Source of the DNA: Phycisphaeraceae bacterium
Lineage (GTDB): Bacteria; Planctomycetota; Phycisphaerae; Phycisphaerales; Phycisphaeraceae
NCBI GenBank assembly: GCA_016763955.1
Contig: JAESSU010000186.1
Location: 1 to 6,506 of the forward strand
DNA: 6,506 nt
Reading direction: 5' to 3'
Within the stretch, counting starts at the first letter, position 1; every line of letters starts with the position of its first letter. Positions 1 through 6,064 of this stretch are shown here, piece by piece. The notes under the pieces are model-generated. The model saw nothing but the letters and a program-made list of their open reading frames with translations. It ran no database searches and was not told where the DNA came from. Both the position numbers and the translations under genes were made by a program.

Positions 1-1
1 C

Positions 2-115
2 AGTAAAAACATTATTGATACGTCCGTGCCGACGTCGTTGTTGGCTGATCACCCTGATGTGGTGTTTAGTTATTACCGAGGCGGGATCGGTCAAGTCGAA
101 GTCCAGATGCACTGA
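2..115 (+). CDS. C-terminal end of an unidentified protein (partial, 5' end outside window)
   Basis: The frame is open from the left edge to a TGA at 113-115 and gives 37 residues. They include [14 protein letters not shown] and end in [14 protein letters not shown]. The residue mix (hydrophobic stretches, few cysteines, Asp/Pro/Gly turns) looks like a real folded C-terminus. The longer overlapping frame at 15-203 is Cys/Arg-rich and looks like an out-of-frame reading. I do not recognise the family. Position and strand would suit an upstream gene of the same locus, with the promoter region for the transporter genes starting after its stop codon. The call rests only on protein-like composition and the plausible stop; a chance open frame of this length is possible. 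Confidence 0.45.
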   Translation, partial: SKNIIDTSVPTSLLADHPDVVFSYYRGGIGQVEVQMH

Positions 116-154
116 TGTAGGCCTAGCTTGCGTAGGTGATGGATTAATATGCGG

Positions 155-167
155 ACTTGCAGCAAGT
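155..167. promoter_or_regulatory. 13-bp odd palindrome, possible operator
   Basis: ACTTGC and GCAAGT form perfect 6-bp inverted arms around a single central A. The symmetry and length fit a binding site for a dimeric regulator. It could also form a tight hairpin, but a 1-nt loop is sterically poor and no T-tract follows, so I do not call it a terminator. It lies about 270 bp upstream of the best promoter candidate, so a role there is uncertain. Confidence 0.25.
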
Positions 168-243
168 AGGTGTGTGGCTGTTTATTTCACAAAGAATGGG
201 TGATAAGGGCGTACATAGCCCTGGCGATGCGCTACTTAGGCTG

Positions 244-277
244 CTTACCTATTATTGGGCCAACTTACCTATTACTG
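244..277. repeat. Direct repeat with 20-bp period, candidate operator pair
   Basis: CTTACCTATTATTG (244-257) and CTTACCTATTACTG (264-277) match at 13 of 14 positions and start exactly 20 bp apart, about two helical turns. That places both copies on the same face of the helix, as for paired activator or repressor sites. The reverse complement of the ACCTAT core recurs at 330-335, next to a TATAAA element. Together these suggest a regulator site array upstream of the transporter genes. No known regulator can be assigned from sequence. Confidence 0.45.
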
Positions 278-296
278 ACTTTATCCACAATGCAGC

Positions 297-325
297 TTGT
301 TTAATAATATTCATTTCGGTATAAA
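297..325 (+). promoter_or_regulatory. Candidate promoter P2 (weaker)
   Basis: TTGTTT (297-302) and TATAAA (320-325) are separated by 17 bp. The -10 matches five of six consensus positions for a sigma-70-type promoter; the -35 matches only the TTG half. The inverted ACCTAT core (ATAGGT, 330-335) lies where the transcription start would be, so binding there could block initiation. Because the region is A+T-rich, such matches arise easily by chance. Confidence 0.25.
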
Positions 326-360
326 TACGATAGGTGTAAATGCACGAATTATTTTGTGAA

Positions 361-402
361 TAAATGAATAAATGAATAAATGAATAAATGAATGAATGAA
401 TG
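361..402. repeat. Short tandem array of TAAATGAA, ending in TGAA units
   Basis: Four perfect head-to-tail copies of the octamer TAAATGAA occupy 361-392. The array then continues as TGAA tetramers to 402, so the octamer looks like a TAAA/TGAA dimer of a tetranucleotide repeat. It is non-coding and ends directly before the -35 element of the better promoter candidate. Slipped-strand changes in copy number would alter the distance between the upstream repeat sites and that promoter. Confidence 0.85.
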
Positions 403-432
403 TAGTCATCGAAGCAATAAAACCTTTATAAT
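403..432 (+). promoter_or_regulatory. Candidate promoter P1 for the transporter genes
   Basis: A perfect TATAAT (427-432) is preceded at 18 bp by TAGTCA (403-408), which matches four of six positions of TTGACA. Transcription would start near 438-441, leaving a leader of about 30 nt before the TTG start at 471. That fits a simple bacterial leader with its ribosome site at 460-463. The tandem array directly upstream is A+T-rich and could act like an UP element. No start-site data are available. Confidence 0.4.
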
Positions 433-459
433 AACTTTTCTGATAATTACAATGGTCAT

Positions 460-473
460 GGAGTCACGTTTTG
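460..473 (+). promoter_or_regulatory. Ribosome binding site that decides a TTG start
   Basis: GGAG (460-463) lies 7 nt before TTG at 471-473. Reading back in this frame, a TAA stop occurs at 444-446 with no ATG or GTG between. The first in-frame ATG downstream lies inside the binding-protein domain (residue 129). TTG at 471 is therefore the only start that keeps the basic n-region and hydrophobic core of the signal peptide. Two ATGs at 452 and 458 lie in another frame and lead only to a TAA at 506-508. Confidence 0.65.
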
Positions 474-3251
474 CCAAGCAAGTATCTACTGTGTCCTCGA
501 AGCAATAAGTTGTGGTGGGTAGCCGTCTTCGTGGGTTGTTTACTTTTTCTTCATCAAATATCACTTGCCGGTGAGATTGAATCACGAGATGGCGTGACGA
601 TTATTCACGTCACGGTCACGAATCTACCCGACCCATCGTTTACGGATACGGCAACACGCGCCGATGTGGCCGCGGTGAAGCAGTTTAAAAAGCGATTCGC
701 TGAAATTTTTGCAAAGAAGTACGCAGCGAAATACAAAGCAAATCCAGAAATTTATGGCAACCATAACTGGGACAATGTGCAGGTGGAACTGCATCGCTTC
801 TCCGGTTTGAGAGTTGAAAATGTCGAGACGGACTTGCTGGCTATTGCAGGCGACATGGCACCGGATATTTTGTATGTGAACTTCCGCAAGAGTGACAACT
901 ACATCCGCAACGGCTTTTTGTACCCGTTGGATCAATGGGTCGATGATCTGCCACAAGAAGAGTTGCAGCAACGGGTGCATGAAAAGATATGGCCCGTGAT
1001 CAAACGTAAAGGACTCACGGATCAGACGCACATATGGGCCATGCCTTACGGCGGTGCATTAGGCAAGGTACTGCTGTTTCGTAAGGATTTGTTTGATGAA
1101 AATAACATTCCTTACCCCGATGAGAATTGGACATGGGAACAACTCTTAGACGCAGCTAAAATCCTTACCAAACCCGCAAAAGATCAGTATGGCCTGCTGC
1201 TAGGACGCGGCATGCATGAGTCATGGCGATGGATTACTTTCCTCTGGTCTGCTGGCGGGGAAGTTATGACCTATGACGAAAAAACGGATAAGTGGTCGTG
1301 TGAGTTTAATCGCAAAGGTGCGGCCAAGGCGTTGGACTTTTATTCGAAACTCAGTGCTGAAAAGTGGATTGATGACAACGGCATGATCCGCCGCGGTTAC
1401 AGCTCCAAAGATGCATCGAATGCAGGGACCAAATGGGTTGAAGGTAAGGTCGGCATGGACTTTTCCTACATTGATGAAAAGCTATTTTCGAAGATCAATC
1501 CCGATGTCACCGGCATGGTGCCTGTCCCCCTTGGGCCGCCGGATGAAAATGGCCATCGCATGCGTGGCGGAGAACTCAACAGCCGAATGATGGGGCTATT
1601 TGCGAAGATTAAAGATCCCGCAGTGCGTGATGCAGCTTTTGAATATATCTGGTACTACGATTCAAACGAAGCGATGGAAATCAAATCGCGAATCATGGTT
1701 GAGGGGGGCTTGGGGCGTTTTGTGAACCCCAAATATCTGAAACGGTACGGGTATCACGACATCATTCGTTTAACACCTCCGGGTTGGGCAAAGACGTTTG
1801 ATATTGCCGTGGCGACGGGCAAGCCTGAGCCTTATGGCAAAAACAGTAACTATGCCTATCAAATGATGACGGTTCCTATTCAGCAAGCCGAGCAGATGCT
1901 CATCAGTGGCCAGCTTAGTGAAGACGATGATGTCCGCCTTGGACAACTCCAAGCGCTTTTAGATACCGCTGTGGAAAAAGCGAACGAAAAAATGCTGGGC
2001 ATACTGACCCCCCAGCAAAAAAAGACACGCCGCTTGACCGCTGCGTGTGTGTTGGTTCTGATTGTGATCGCATTTGGATTTGTCTTCCGCAAAGTGATCC
2101 AGGCTTTCACGCCGCCAACTGCCTCAGGTGAGGGCAAACGGGTTAACTGGGGCTTTAAAAAATACTGGAATGCTTATCTGCTCTTGTTGCCTGCCGTTTT
2201 GACCATTTTGATATGGCATTATGTCCCATTGTTGCGCGGTTCGGTGATGGCCTTCATGGACTACAAAATCATGGGCAATTCGGAGTTTACCGGACTGGAT
2301 AACTTTGGTAATGTGCTTTTTGATGTCGAGTGGTGGCAGTCGGTGTACAACTCACTGCGATACTGCTTTTTAGTGATCTCACTGACGTTTTTGCCGCCCA
2401 TTATTCTGGCGGTTCTGTTGCAGGAAGTTCCTAGAGGCAAGCTTGTTTTTCGGACGATTTTTTACTTGCCTGCGGTGATCACCGGCTTGGTGACATTGCT
2501 GCTGTGGAAGATGTTTTATGCCCCTTCGGAATTCGGAGCACTTAATCGTATCTTGATGTACATCCCGGCCATTGCGTATGTCATTTTGGGGGGGGCGATC
2601 TTAGGTGCGTGCCTGCTCTTTTCCAAACGGCTCCTATACCATGGAGCGAAAAAGCCCGGTATTGGGTTCATCATTGGCGGGGTAATATTTTGTTTTGCGA
2701 TTATCTCCCTTGCATCGCCAATCCTTTTTCCAACAGGCGAACATGTCGGACAGTGGGCGATCCATTTTGGACCACGACTGTTTAAGACATTGCCTGAACC
2801 TTATCAATGGTTAAGCAATAGTAGCACAGCCATGATTGCCTGTGTGATTCCGATGGTCTGGGCAGGGATGGGGCCCGGGTGCTTGATTTATCTTGCTGCA
2901 CTTAAAGGTATTCCGGATGACTTTTATGAAGCAGCCGATATTGACGGGGCCGGTTTTGCGGACAAAATTCTGTTTGTCGTTTTCCCAATTCTAAAGCCGC
3001 TGGTCATCATCAACTTTATTGGGGTGTTCATTGGTGCATGGATGTCGTCTGCTAATATTTTGGCGATGACAGCCGGTGGTGCCAACACAGAAGTTGCCGG
3101 CCTGCGGATTTTTTACGAAGCATTTACATACTTGAAGATGGGGCCTGCTACAGCCATGGCATGGTTGCTCGGATTCATGTTGATCGGCTTTACGGTATAT
3201 CAACTGCGAATCCTAAGTCGCTTGGAATTCAAAACCGTCGACAAAAAATAG
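471..3251 (+). CDS. Fused solute-binding protein and MalF-type sugar ABC permease
   Basis: One 926-residue chain combines two normally separate parts of a CUT1 carbohydrate importer. Residues 1-33 form a signal peptide or anchor, with Lys/Arg near the start, a hydrophobic core at about 15-33 and a plausible cut after S-L-A. Residues about 40-510 resemble a family-1 extracellular solute-binding protein: GDMAPDILYV, YPLDQWVDDL, WAMPYGG, a Trp-rich segment near 252-259, and KWVEGKVGMDFSY. A membrane segment (about 522-540) and a short basic linker lead into a MalF-like permease from about 565. It has YLLLLPAVLTILIWHYVP as first helix, TGLDNFGNV, and the EAA loop at 811-844 (IPDDFYEAADIDGAG), which in this family docks the ATPase. 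The topology is consistent: binding domain outside, linker inside. Residues about 690-780 carry an extra membrane pair unusual for MalF homologues. The partner is the MalG-type gene downstream; no ATPase gene is visible. The sugar is unknown. Confidence 0.9.
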   Translation: MPSKYLLCPRSNKLWWVAVFVGCLLFLHQISLAGEIESRDGVTIIHVTVTNLPDPSFTDTATRADVAAVKQFKKRFAEIFAKKYAAKYKANPEIYGNHNWDNVQVELHRFSGLRVENVETDLLAIAGDMAPDILYVNFRKSDNYIRNGFLYPLDQWVDDLPQEELQQRVHEKIWPVIKRKGLTDQTHIWAMPYGGALGKVLLFRKDLFDENNIPYPDENWTWEQLLDAAKILTKPAKDQYGLLLGRGMHESWRWITFLWSAGGEVMTYDEKTDKWSCEFNRKGAAKALDFYSKLSAEKWIDDNGMIRRGYSSKDASNAGTKWVEGKVGMDFSYIDEKLFSKINPDVTGMVPVPLGPPDENGHRMRGGELNSRMMGLFAKIKDPAVRDAAFEYIWYYDSNEAMEIKSRIMVEGGLGRFVNPKYLKRYGYHDIIRLTPPGWAKTFDIAVATGKPEPYGKNSNYAYQMMTVPIQQAEQMLISGQLSEDDDVRLGQLQALLDTAVEKANEKMLGILTPQQKKTRRLTAACVLVLIVIAFGFVFRKVIQAFTPPTASGEGKRVNWGFKKYWNAYLLLLPAVLTILIWHYVPLLRGSVMAFMDYKIMGNSEFTGLDNFGNVLFDVEWWQSVYNSLRYCFLVISLTFLPPIILAVLLQEVPRGKLVFRTIFYLPAVITGLVTLLLWKMFYAPSEFGALNRILMYIPAIAYVILGGAILGACLLFSKRLLYHGAKKPGIGFIIGGVIFCFAIISLASPILFPTGEHVGQWAIHFGPRLFKTLPEPYQWLSNSSTAMIACVIPMVWAGMGPGCLIYLAALKGIPDDFYEAADIDGAGFADKILFVVFPILKPLVIINFIGVFIGAWMSSANILAMTAGGANTEVAGLRIFYEAFTYLKMGPATAMAWLLGFMLIGFTVYQLRILSRLEFKTVDKK

Positions 3252-3395
3252 CCCCACTCTGGGGAGTTTCCTTTGGAAATTCCTACTGGTGTTTAATACA
3301 AGCCCGGTGATGAGCCAAAGGCGAATCACGGGATCGAACTAAAAGTATACAAACCCCTGCCACACAGGGAAAAATGATAAACGGAAGTAAGCTTT
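3252..3395 (+). ncRNA. Structured intercistronic region, four potential hairpins
   Basis: The 144-nt gap between the two permease genes can fold into four successive stem-loops: CCCC/GGGG (3252-3264); TTTCC/GGAAA (3267-3279); a longer one at 3303-3332; and CCCTG/CAGGG (3355-3369). The third has an outer CCCG/CGGG stem, a bulged G, TGAT/ATCA, a symmetric GA/GA internal loop that could form sheared G-A pairs, and GCC/GGC closing an AAA loop. None is followed by a T-run, so read-through into the MalG-type gene is expected. The last hairpin ends about 13 nt before that gene's ribosome site. Likely roles are mRNA stabilisation or processing between subunits, or control of translation. No known RNA family is recognised. 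Confidence 0.4.
3383..3387 (+). promoter_or_regulatory. Ribosome binding site of the MalG-type gene
   Basis: GGAAG lies 8 nt before ATG at 3396. This supports that start over the out-of-frame ATG at 3374. Confidence 0.6.
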
Positions 3396-5306
3396 ATGCC
3401 CTTGATCTCAACTATTGGTCGCAAGAGTCTAAGTGTCCGATTACTCATCGGTAGTATCTACCTGGTACTAACGATCGGCTCGGTCACAATGCTATATCCT
3501 TTTTTGCTGATGATTGCAGGTAGCACTAAAAGTAATGTGGATATCAATGAGATGCGGATCATCCCGGGTTTTCTATCCGATGATGACGTGCTCTACCGAA
3601 AGTATGTTGAAGGCTTATTCAATGAATATACGAATAACTTCAAAAGTACCTACAATACTGAAGATTCCAAATTTGAGGTGGCCAAGGTTCCGACTCAGGT
3701 CAATGACAAACTCGTCGATTCATGGGACAGTTTTCTTCAACGTAACCCATTGCCCCAACACGCTAGCATGGTGGGGATGATGCAGGCTTCCGTCTCTCGT
3801 TCGGTTCAACCGATTCTGCTGCGTAAATTCATGAGGCAGTTGTCTGAAGAATATGATGATAAAATTGAGAATATTAATCATGCATTGGAAGTTGAATTCA
3901 CGAACTGGAGCACGTTTGTCGTGCGTGATTTACCCAAGACCGGACGTAGAAATGTCATCACTCCTTCGCTGTTTAATAAGAGGCTCGCGGAATTCTATGC
4001 ACAGCAGGCCGATGTCTACCGCTACTACCCTAGTATTACCGGCATGTACCTCTCGCAGTTTCTCAAAACACAGTATACCCGTGATATTGACGTGTATAAC
4101 AAGACGCATGATACGCATTACGCAAGCTACGATGACGTGTACCTGCCGCGAACCTATCCAGTTGATGGCACGCCCATGGAAAAAGAAGACTGGGAAAATT
4201 TTGTTCGCCAAAGTCTCAACTTACTCTGGCTTACGGCAGACGAATCAGCTCGCCCAATCTTTACGGAGTTCCTCAAGGCCCGTTATCCGTCTATCGATCA
4301 ACTCAACGAGGCATACGATACAAACCATGTGAATTATCAAGCAGTCCCAATGGGGGGGATGCAGCTAAGTACACCCAAGCAAATGGTCGACTGGCAAAAT
4401 ATGATCGAAGGCTGGATCAACCCCGACTCAGGCAAACGTCTGATCATCCCACTGGAAATGATTCGTGTCGACAGTGTGGACTTTCGTTATGCTGACGACT
4501 TGATCGATCAATATGGCACCATTGAAAATGTCAATGCGACGCTAGGGACACATTATCGCAATGTCGCGGATATTCAAACGCCTCAACGGCAATGGCATTA
4601 CCGACTTTTTGAGCAGATTAAGGGTGACCTGCGTTGGGAATTTTGCATCCGTAATTATGTGACGGTGTTTAACTATATCGTTCTGCATGGTCGGGGTGTG
4701 TTTAACACGGTGGTTTATTGTGTCCTTGCAGTTATTGCAGCTTTGATTGTGAATCCGATGGCTGCTTATGCAATGAGTCGGTACAAGATGCCTTCAACGT
4801 ATAAGGTGCTTTTATTCTTGATGCTCACGATGGCATTCCCGCCGATGGTGACGCAAATTCCCAACTTCCTGATGCTTCGTGAACTTGGACTGCTCAATAC
4901 GTTTGCAGCGTTGATCCTGCCGTCGCTTGCCAATGGTTATAGTATCTTCTTGCTCAAAGGGTTCTTCGACTCACTCCCCAGAGAGTTGTATGAAAGTGCA
5001 GGGCTTGATGGTGCTAATGAATGGGTCATGTTCTGGCAGATCACGATGAATTTATCGAAGCCAATTCTTGCGGTGATCGCGTTGGCTGCATTTAACTTTG
5101 CGTATGCGAACTTCATGTTTGCGTTACTGACGTGTCAGGATGAGAAGATGTGGACCCTGATGGTATGGCTGTATCAACTACAATCCAATAGTACACAAGG
5201 CGTGGTCTTCGCTTCTCTGATGATCGCTGCATTTCCAACGTTCATCGTCTTCGCCTTTGCACAAAACATTATCATGCGTGGTATTGTCGTGCCTGTGGAA
5301 AAATAA
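3396..5306 (+). CDS. MalG-type sugar ABC permease with a large repeat insertion
   Basis: This is the second membrane subunit of the CUT1 importer. The 636 residues are about twice the usual 270-300 of MalG homologues. TM1 lies at about 16-42 (LVLTIGSVTMLYPFLLMIAG). The normal family sequence resumes near 433 with GVFNTVVYCVLAV, AAYAMSRYKMP (457-466), AFPPMVTQIPNFLMLRELGL (480-499) and the EAA loop at 528-557 (LPRELYESAGLDGAN), expected to contact the ATPase. The chain ends in IIMRGIVVPVEK, typical of MalG tails. Between TM1 and TM2, about residues 45-430 form a soluble segment that should face outside the membrane. It consists of five degenerate repeats of about 74 residues. The gene follows the fused MalF subunit on the same strand across a structured 144-nt gap, so co-transcription is likely. 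The insertion may contact the tethered binding domain or the substrate; that is inference. Confidence 0.9.
   Translation: MPLISTIGRKSLSVRLLIGSIYLVLTIGSVTMLYPFLLMIAGSTKSNVDINEMRIIPGFLSDDDVLYRKYVEGLFNEYTNNFKSTYNTEDSKFEVAKVPTQVNDKLVDSWDSFLQRNPLPQHASMVGMMQASVSRSVQPILLRKFMRQLSEEYDDKIENINHALEVEFTNWSTFVVRDLPKTGRRNVITPSLFNKRLAEFYAQQADVYRYYPSITGMYLSQFLKTQYTRDIDVYNKTHDTHYASYDDVYLPRTYPVDGTPMEKEDWENFVRQSLNLLWLTADESARPIFTEFLKARYPSIDQLNEAYDTNHVNYQAVPMGGMQLSTPKQMVDWQNMIEGWINPDSGKRLIIPLEMIRVDSVDFRYADDLIDQYGTIENVNATLGTHYRNVADIQTPQRQWHYRLFEQIKGDLRWEFCIRNYVTVFNYIVLHGRGVFNTVVYCVLAVIAALIVNPMAAYAMSRYKMPSTYKVLLFLMLTMAFPPMVTQIPNFLMLRELGLLNTFAALILPSLANGYSIFLLKGFFDSLPRELYESAGLDGANEWVMFWQITMNLSKPILAVIALAAFNFAYANFMFALLTCQDEKMWTLMVWLYQLQSNSTQGVVFASLMIAAFPTFIVFAFAQNIIMRGIVVPVEK
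3588..4610 (+). repeat. Five degenerate ~74-residue protein repeats in the MalG-type insertion
   Basis: In residues 65-405 of the permease a pattern recurs: aromatic/Leu cluster, Tyr, Ile, Asn, aromatic, Pro, then a Trp or Phe. The anchor Tyr residues are 78, 153, 227, 297 and 373, giving spacings of 75, 74, 70 and 76. The clearest copies are FLKTQYTRDIDVYN with THYASYDDVYLP (222-251), FLKARYPSIDQLNEAYDT (292-309), and LIDQYGTIENVNATLGTHY (369-387). Copies 1 and 2 (about 67-114 and 140-200) are more worn. The motif recalls the 'F-L-x-Y-x-s-I-x-x-L-N-x-x-x-x-T-x-Y' segments seen in some GH42-like glycosidases. This is a resemblance from memory, not a search result. The repeats exist only at the protein level; I see no obvious DNA identity between copies. 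Confidence 0.7.
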
Positions 5307-5389
5307 GTTTCAGGATGAATTTTAGAGCCCATGCATCCGGTGTGCCCAGTGGATTAATGGCTTATGTATCGTTTTTTAAGTAGTAACCT
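5307..5389. other. Short gap between the MalG-type and CBM9-like genes
   Basis: These 83 bp show no hairpin with a T-tract, so read-through from the permease gene is possible. There is also no strong promoter. The only T-run (5371-5377) has no stem before it. ATGCAT (5331-5336) is a small palindrome of no clear meaning. No good Shine-Dalgarno sequence precedes ATG 5390; only AAGTAG at about 5378-5383 is weakly purine-rich. Confidence 0.4.
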
Positions 5390-6064
5390 ATGACATCCAG
5401 TAATGTTTATTGTATTGAGCCGTTGGCTCAAGGTTCATCTTCTGCTCTTTCTCAAATCGCATGGGACAATATCTCTGCTTTGGATGTGGCATCGGTTCAT
5501 CCTAGGAGTTCGTCACATACGCCTAAAACCAGTGTGCGTGTAGCTTATGATTCAGATGCGTTGTATTTAAAATTTCAAGTTGAGGATCAGTATGTCTGTT
5601 GCCGACATTTAGAGCATCAGAGTCAGGTTTGCGAAGATAGTTGTGTGGAAGCTTTTCTTAAGCCGGTAGCGAATAAAGGTTATTTTAATTTTGAAATCAA
5701 CGTGTCCGGCGTGATGCTTGTTTATTATGTTGCAGATAACACCCCGACACCGGATGGGTTTAAAGATCACACAATATTAAGTGAAGCCCAATTGCAGCAG
5801 ATACAGATTCTGTCGGATCACCAGAGGGCGATTGATCCAGAAATATCCGAACCGTTATCTTGGAGCATCATCTGTCGAATACCGCGGACAGTCTTTGAAG
5901 ATTATCTAGGGCCTTTGACACTGGGGCCTGATAGTCCTTGGCAAGGTAATTTCTATAAATGTGCAGATCAGAGTTCACATCCACATTGGATGAGTTGGAA
6001 CCCTGTGGGTGAGGTGCTGAATTTTCACAAACCAGAGTGTTTCGGCCAGTTGCAGTTTAGTTAG
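5390..6064 (+). CDS. CBM9-like (DOMON-fold) carbohydrate-binding domain protein
   Basis: The 224-residue product matches the CBM9-like single-domain family that often sits beside bacterial sugar-use genes. Landmarks in order are VRVAYDSDALYLKFQVEDQYV (49-69, read as two parts: VAYDSDALYLKF then VEDQYV), EDSCVEAFLKP (82-92), YFNFEINVSG (98-107), WSIICRIP (158-165), GNFYKCADQSSHPHWMSWNP (186-205) and FHKPECFGQLQF (212-223). These are the conserved strands and aromatic positions of the family, and the length covers one whole domain. There is no signal peptide or membrane segment, so the protein probably stays in the cytoplasm. ATG 5390 is the first start after an in-frame TAA at 5384-5386, though its ribosome site is weak. 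It lies 83 bp after the permease gene on the same strand and is likely co-expressed. The binding target and exact role are unknown; family members are often of uncharacterised function. Confidence 0.8.
   Translation: MTSSNVYCIEPLAQGSSSALSQIAWDNISALDVASVHPRSSSHTPKTSVRVAYDSDALYLKFQVEDQYVCCRHLEHQSQVCEDSCVEAFLKPVANKGYFNFEINVSGVMLVYYVADNTPTPDGFKDHTILSEAQLQQIQILSDHQRAIDPEISEPLSWSIICRIPRTVFEDYLGPLTLGPDSPWQGNFYKCADQSSHPHWMSWNPVGEVLNFHKPECFGQLQFS

Larger units (their letters stand above)
116..470. other. Intergenic control region before the transporter genes
   Basis: These 355 bases hold no convincing gene. From left to right I see: an 8-bp palindrome TAGGCCTA (118-125); a 13-bp odd palindrome ACTTGCAGCAAGT (155-167); a small 5-bp hairpin AGGGC/GCCCT with a 7-nt loop (206-222) and no T-run; a 14-bp direct repeat with a 20-bp period (244-277); a candidate promoter (297-325); a short tandem array (361-402); and a second, better candidate promoter (403-432). 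Five copies of the pentamer TAGGT occur on the two strands: plus at 133, 167 and 331; minus within 247-251 and 267-271. The region from about 300 to 450 is very A+T-rich, unlike the flanking coding sequence. No clear terminator for the upstream gene was found. Confidence 0.6.

Noticed and set aside
15..203. Open frame of 62 codons near the left edge
   Set aside because: It is Cys/Arg-rich with no recognisable domain or ribosome site. It overlaps in another frame the more protein-like tail ending at 115. Best read as an out-of-frame shadow.
361..402. CRISPR-like or coding repeat
   Set aside because: The units are 8 bp and contiguous, with no spacers, and the array is not inside an open frame. 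It is a simple tandem repeat.
444..473. Frameshift near the start of the fused gene joining ATG 458 to the main frame
   Set aside because: The TTG frame already gives a full signal peptide with a good ribosome site, so no sequencing error needs to be assumed.
624..1031. Antisense open frame within the binding-protein domain
   Set aside because: It lies entirely opposite a well-supported coding region. The translation shows no domain and no start signals. The same applies to the antisense frames at 1770-1952, 1880-2137, 2991-3203 and 3930-4211.
3252..3279. Intrinsic terminator after the fused transporter gene
   Set aside because: The two small hairpins have no T-run after them, and the next gene is the functional partner on the same strand.
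3300..3340. Hammerhead-ribozyme-like core (TGATGAG, short stem, CGAA)
   Set aside because: The box before the short stem has G where the essential C3 should be, the position after GAA is T rather than A, and no third stem with a cleavage site is evident. A simple hairpin with a tandem GA internal loop explains the same bases.
3514..4332. Plus-strand frames at 3514-3780 and 3853-4332 inside the MalG-type gene
   Set aside because: Out of frame with the real gene, low-complexity in residue use, no ribosome site. The repeat pattern in the main frame shows which frame is real.
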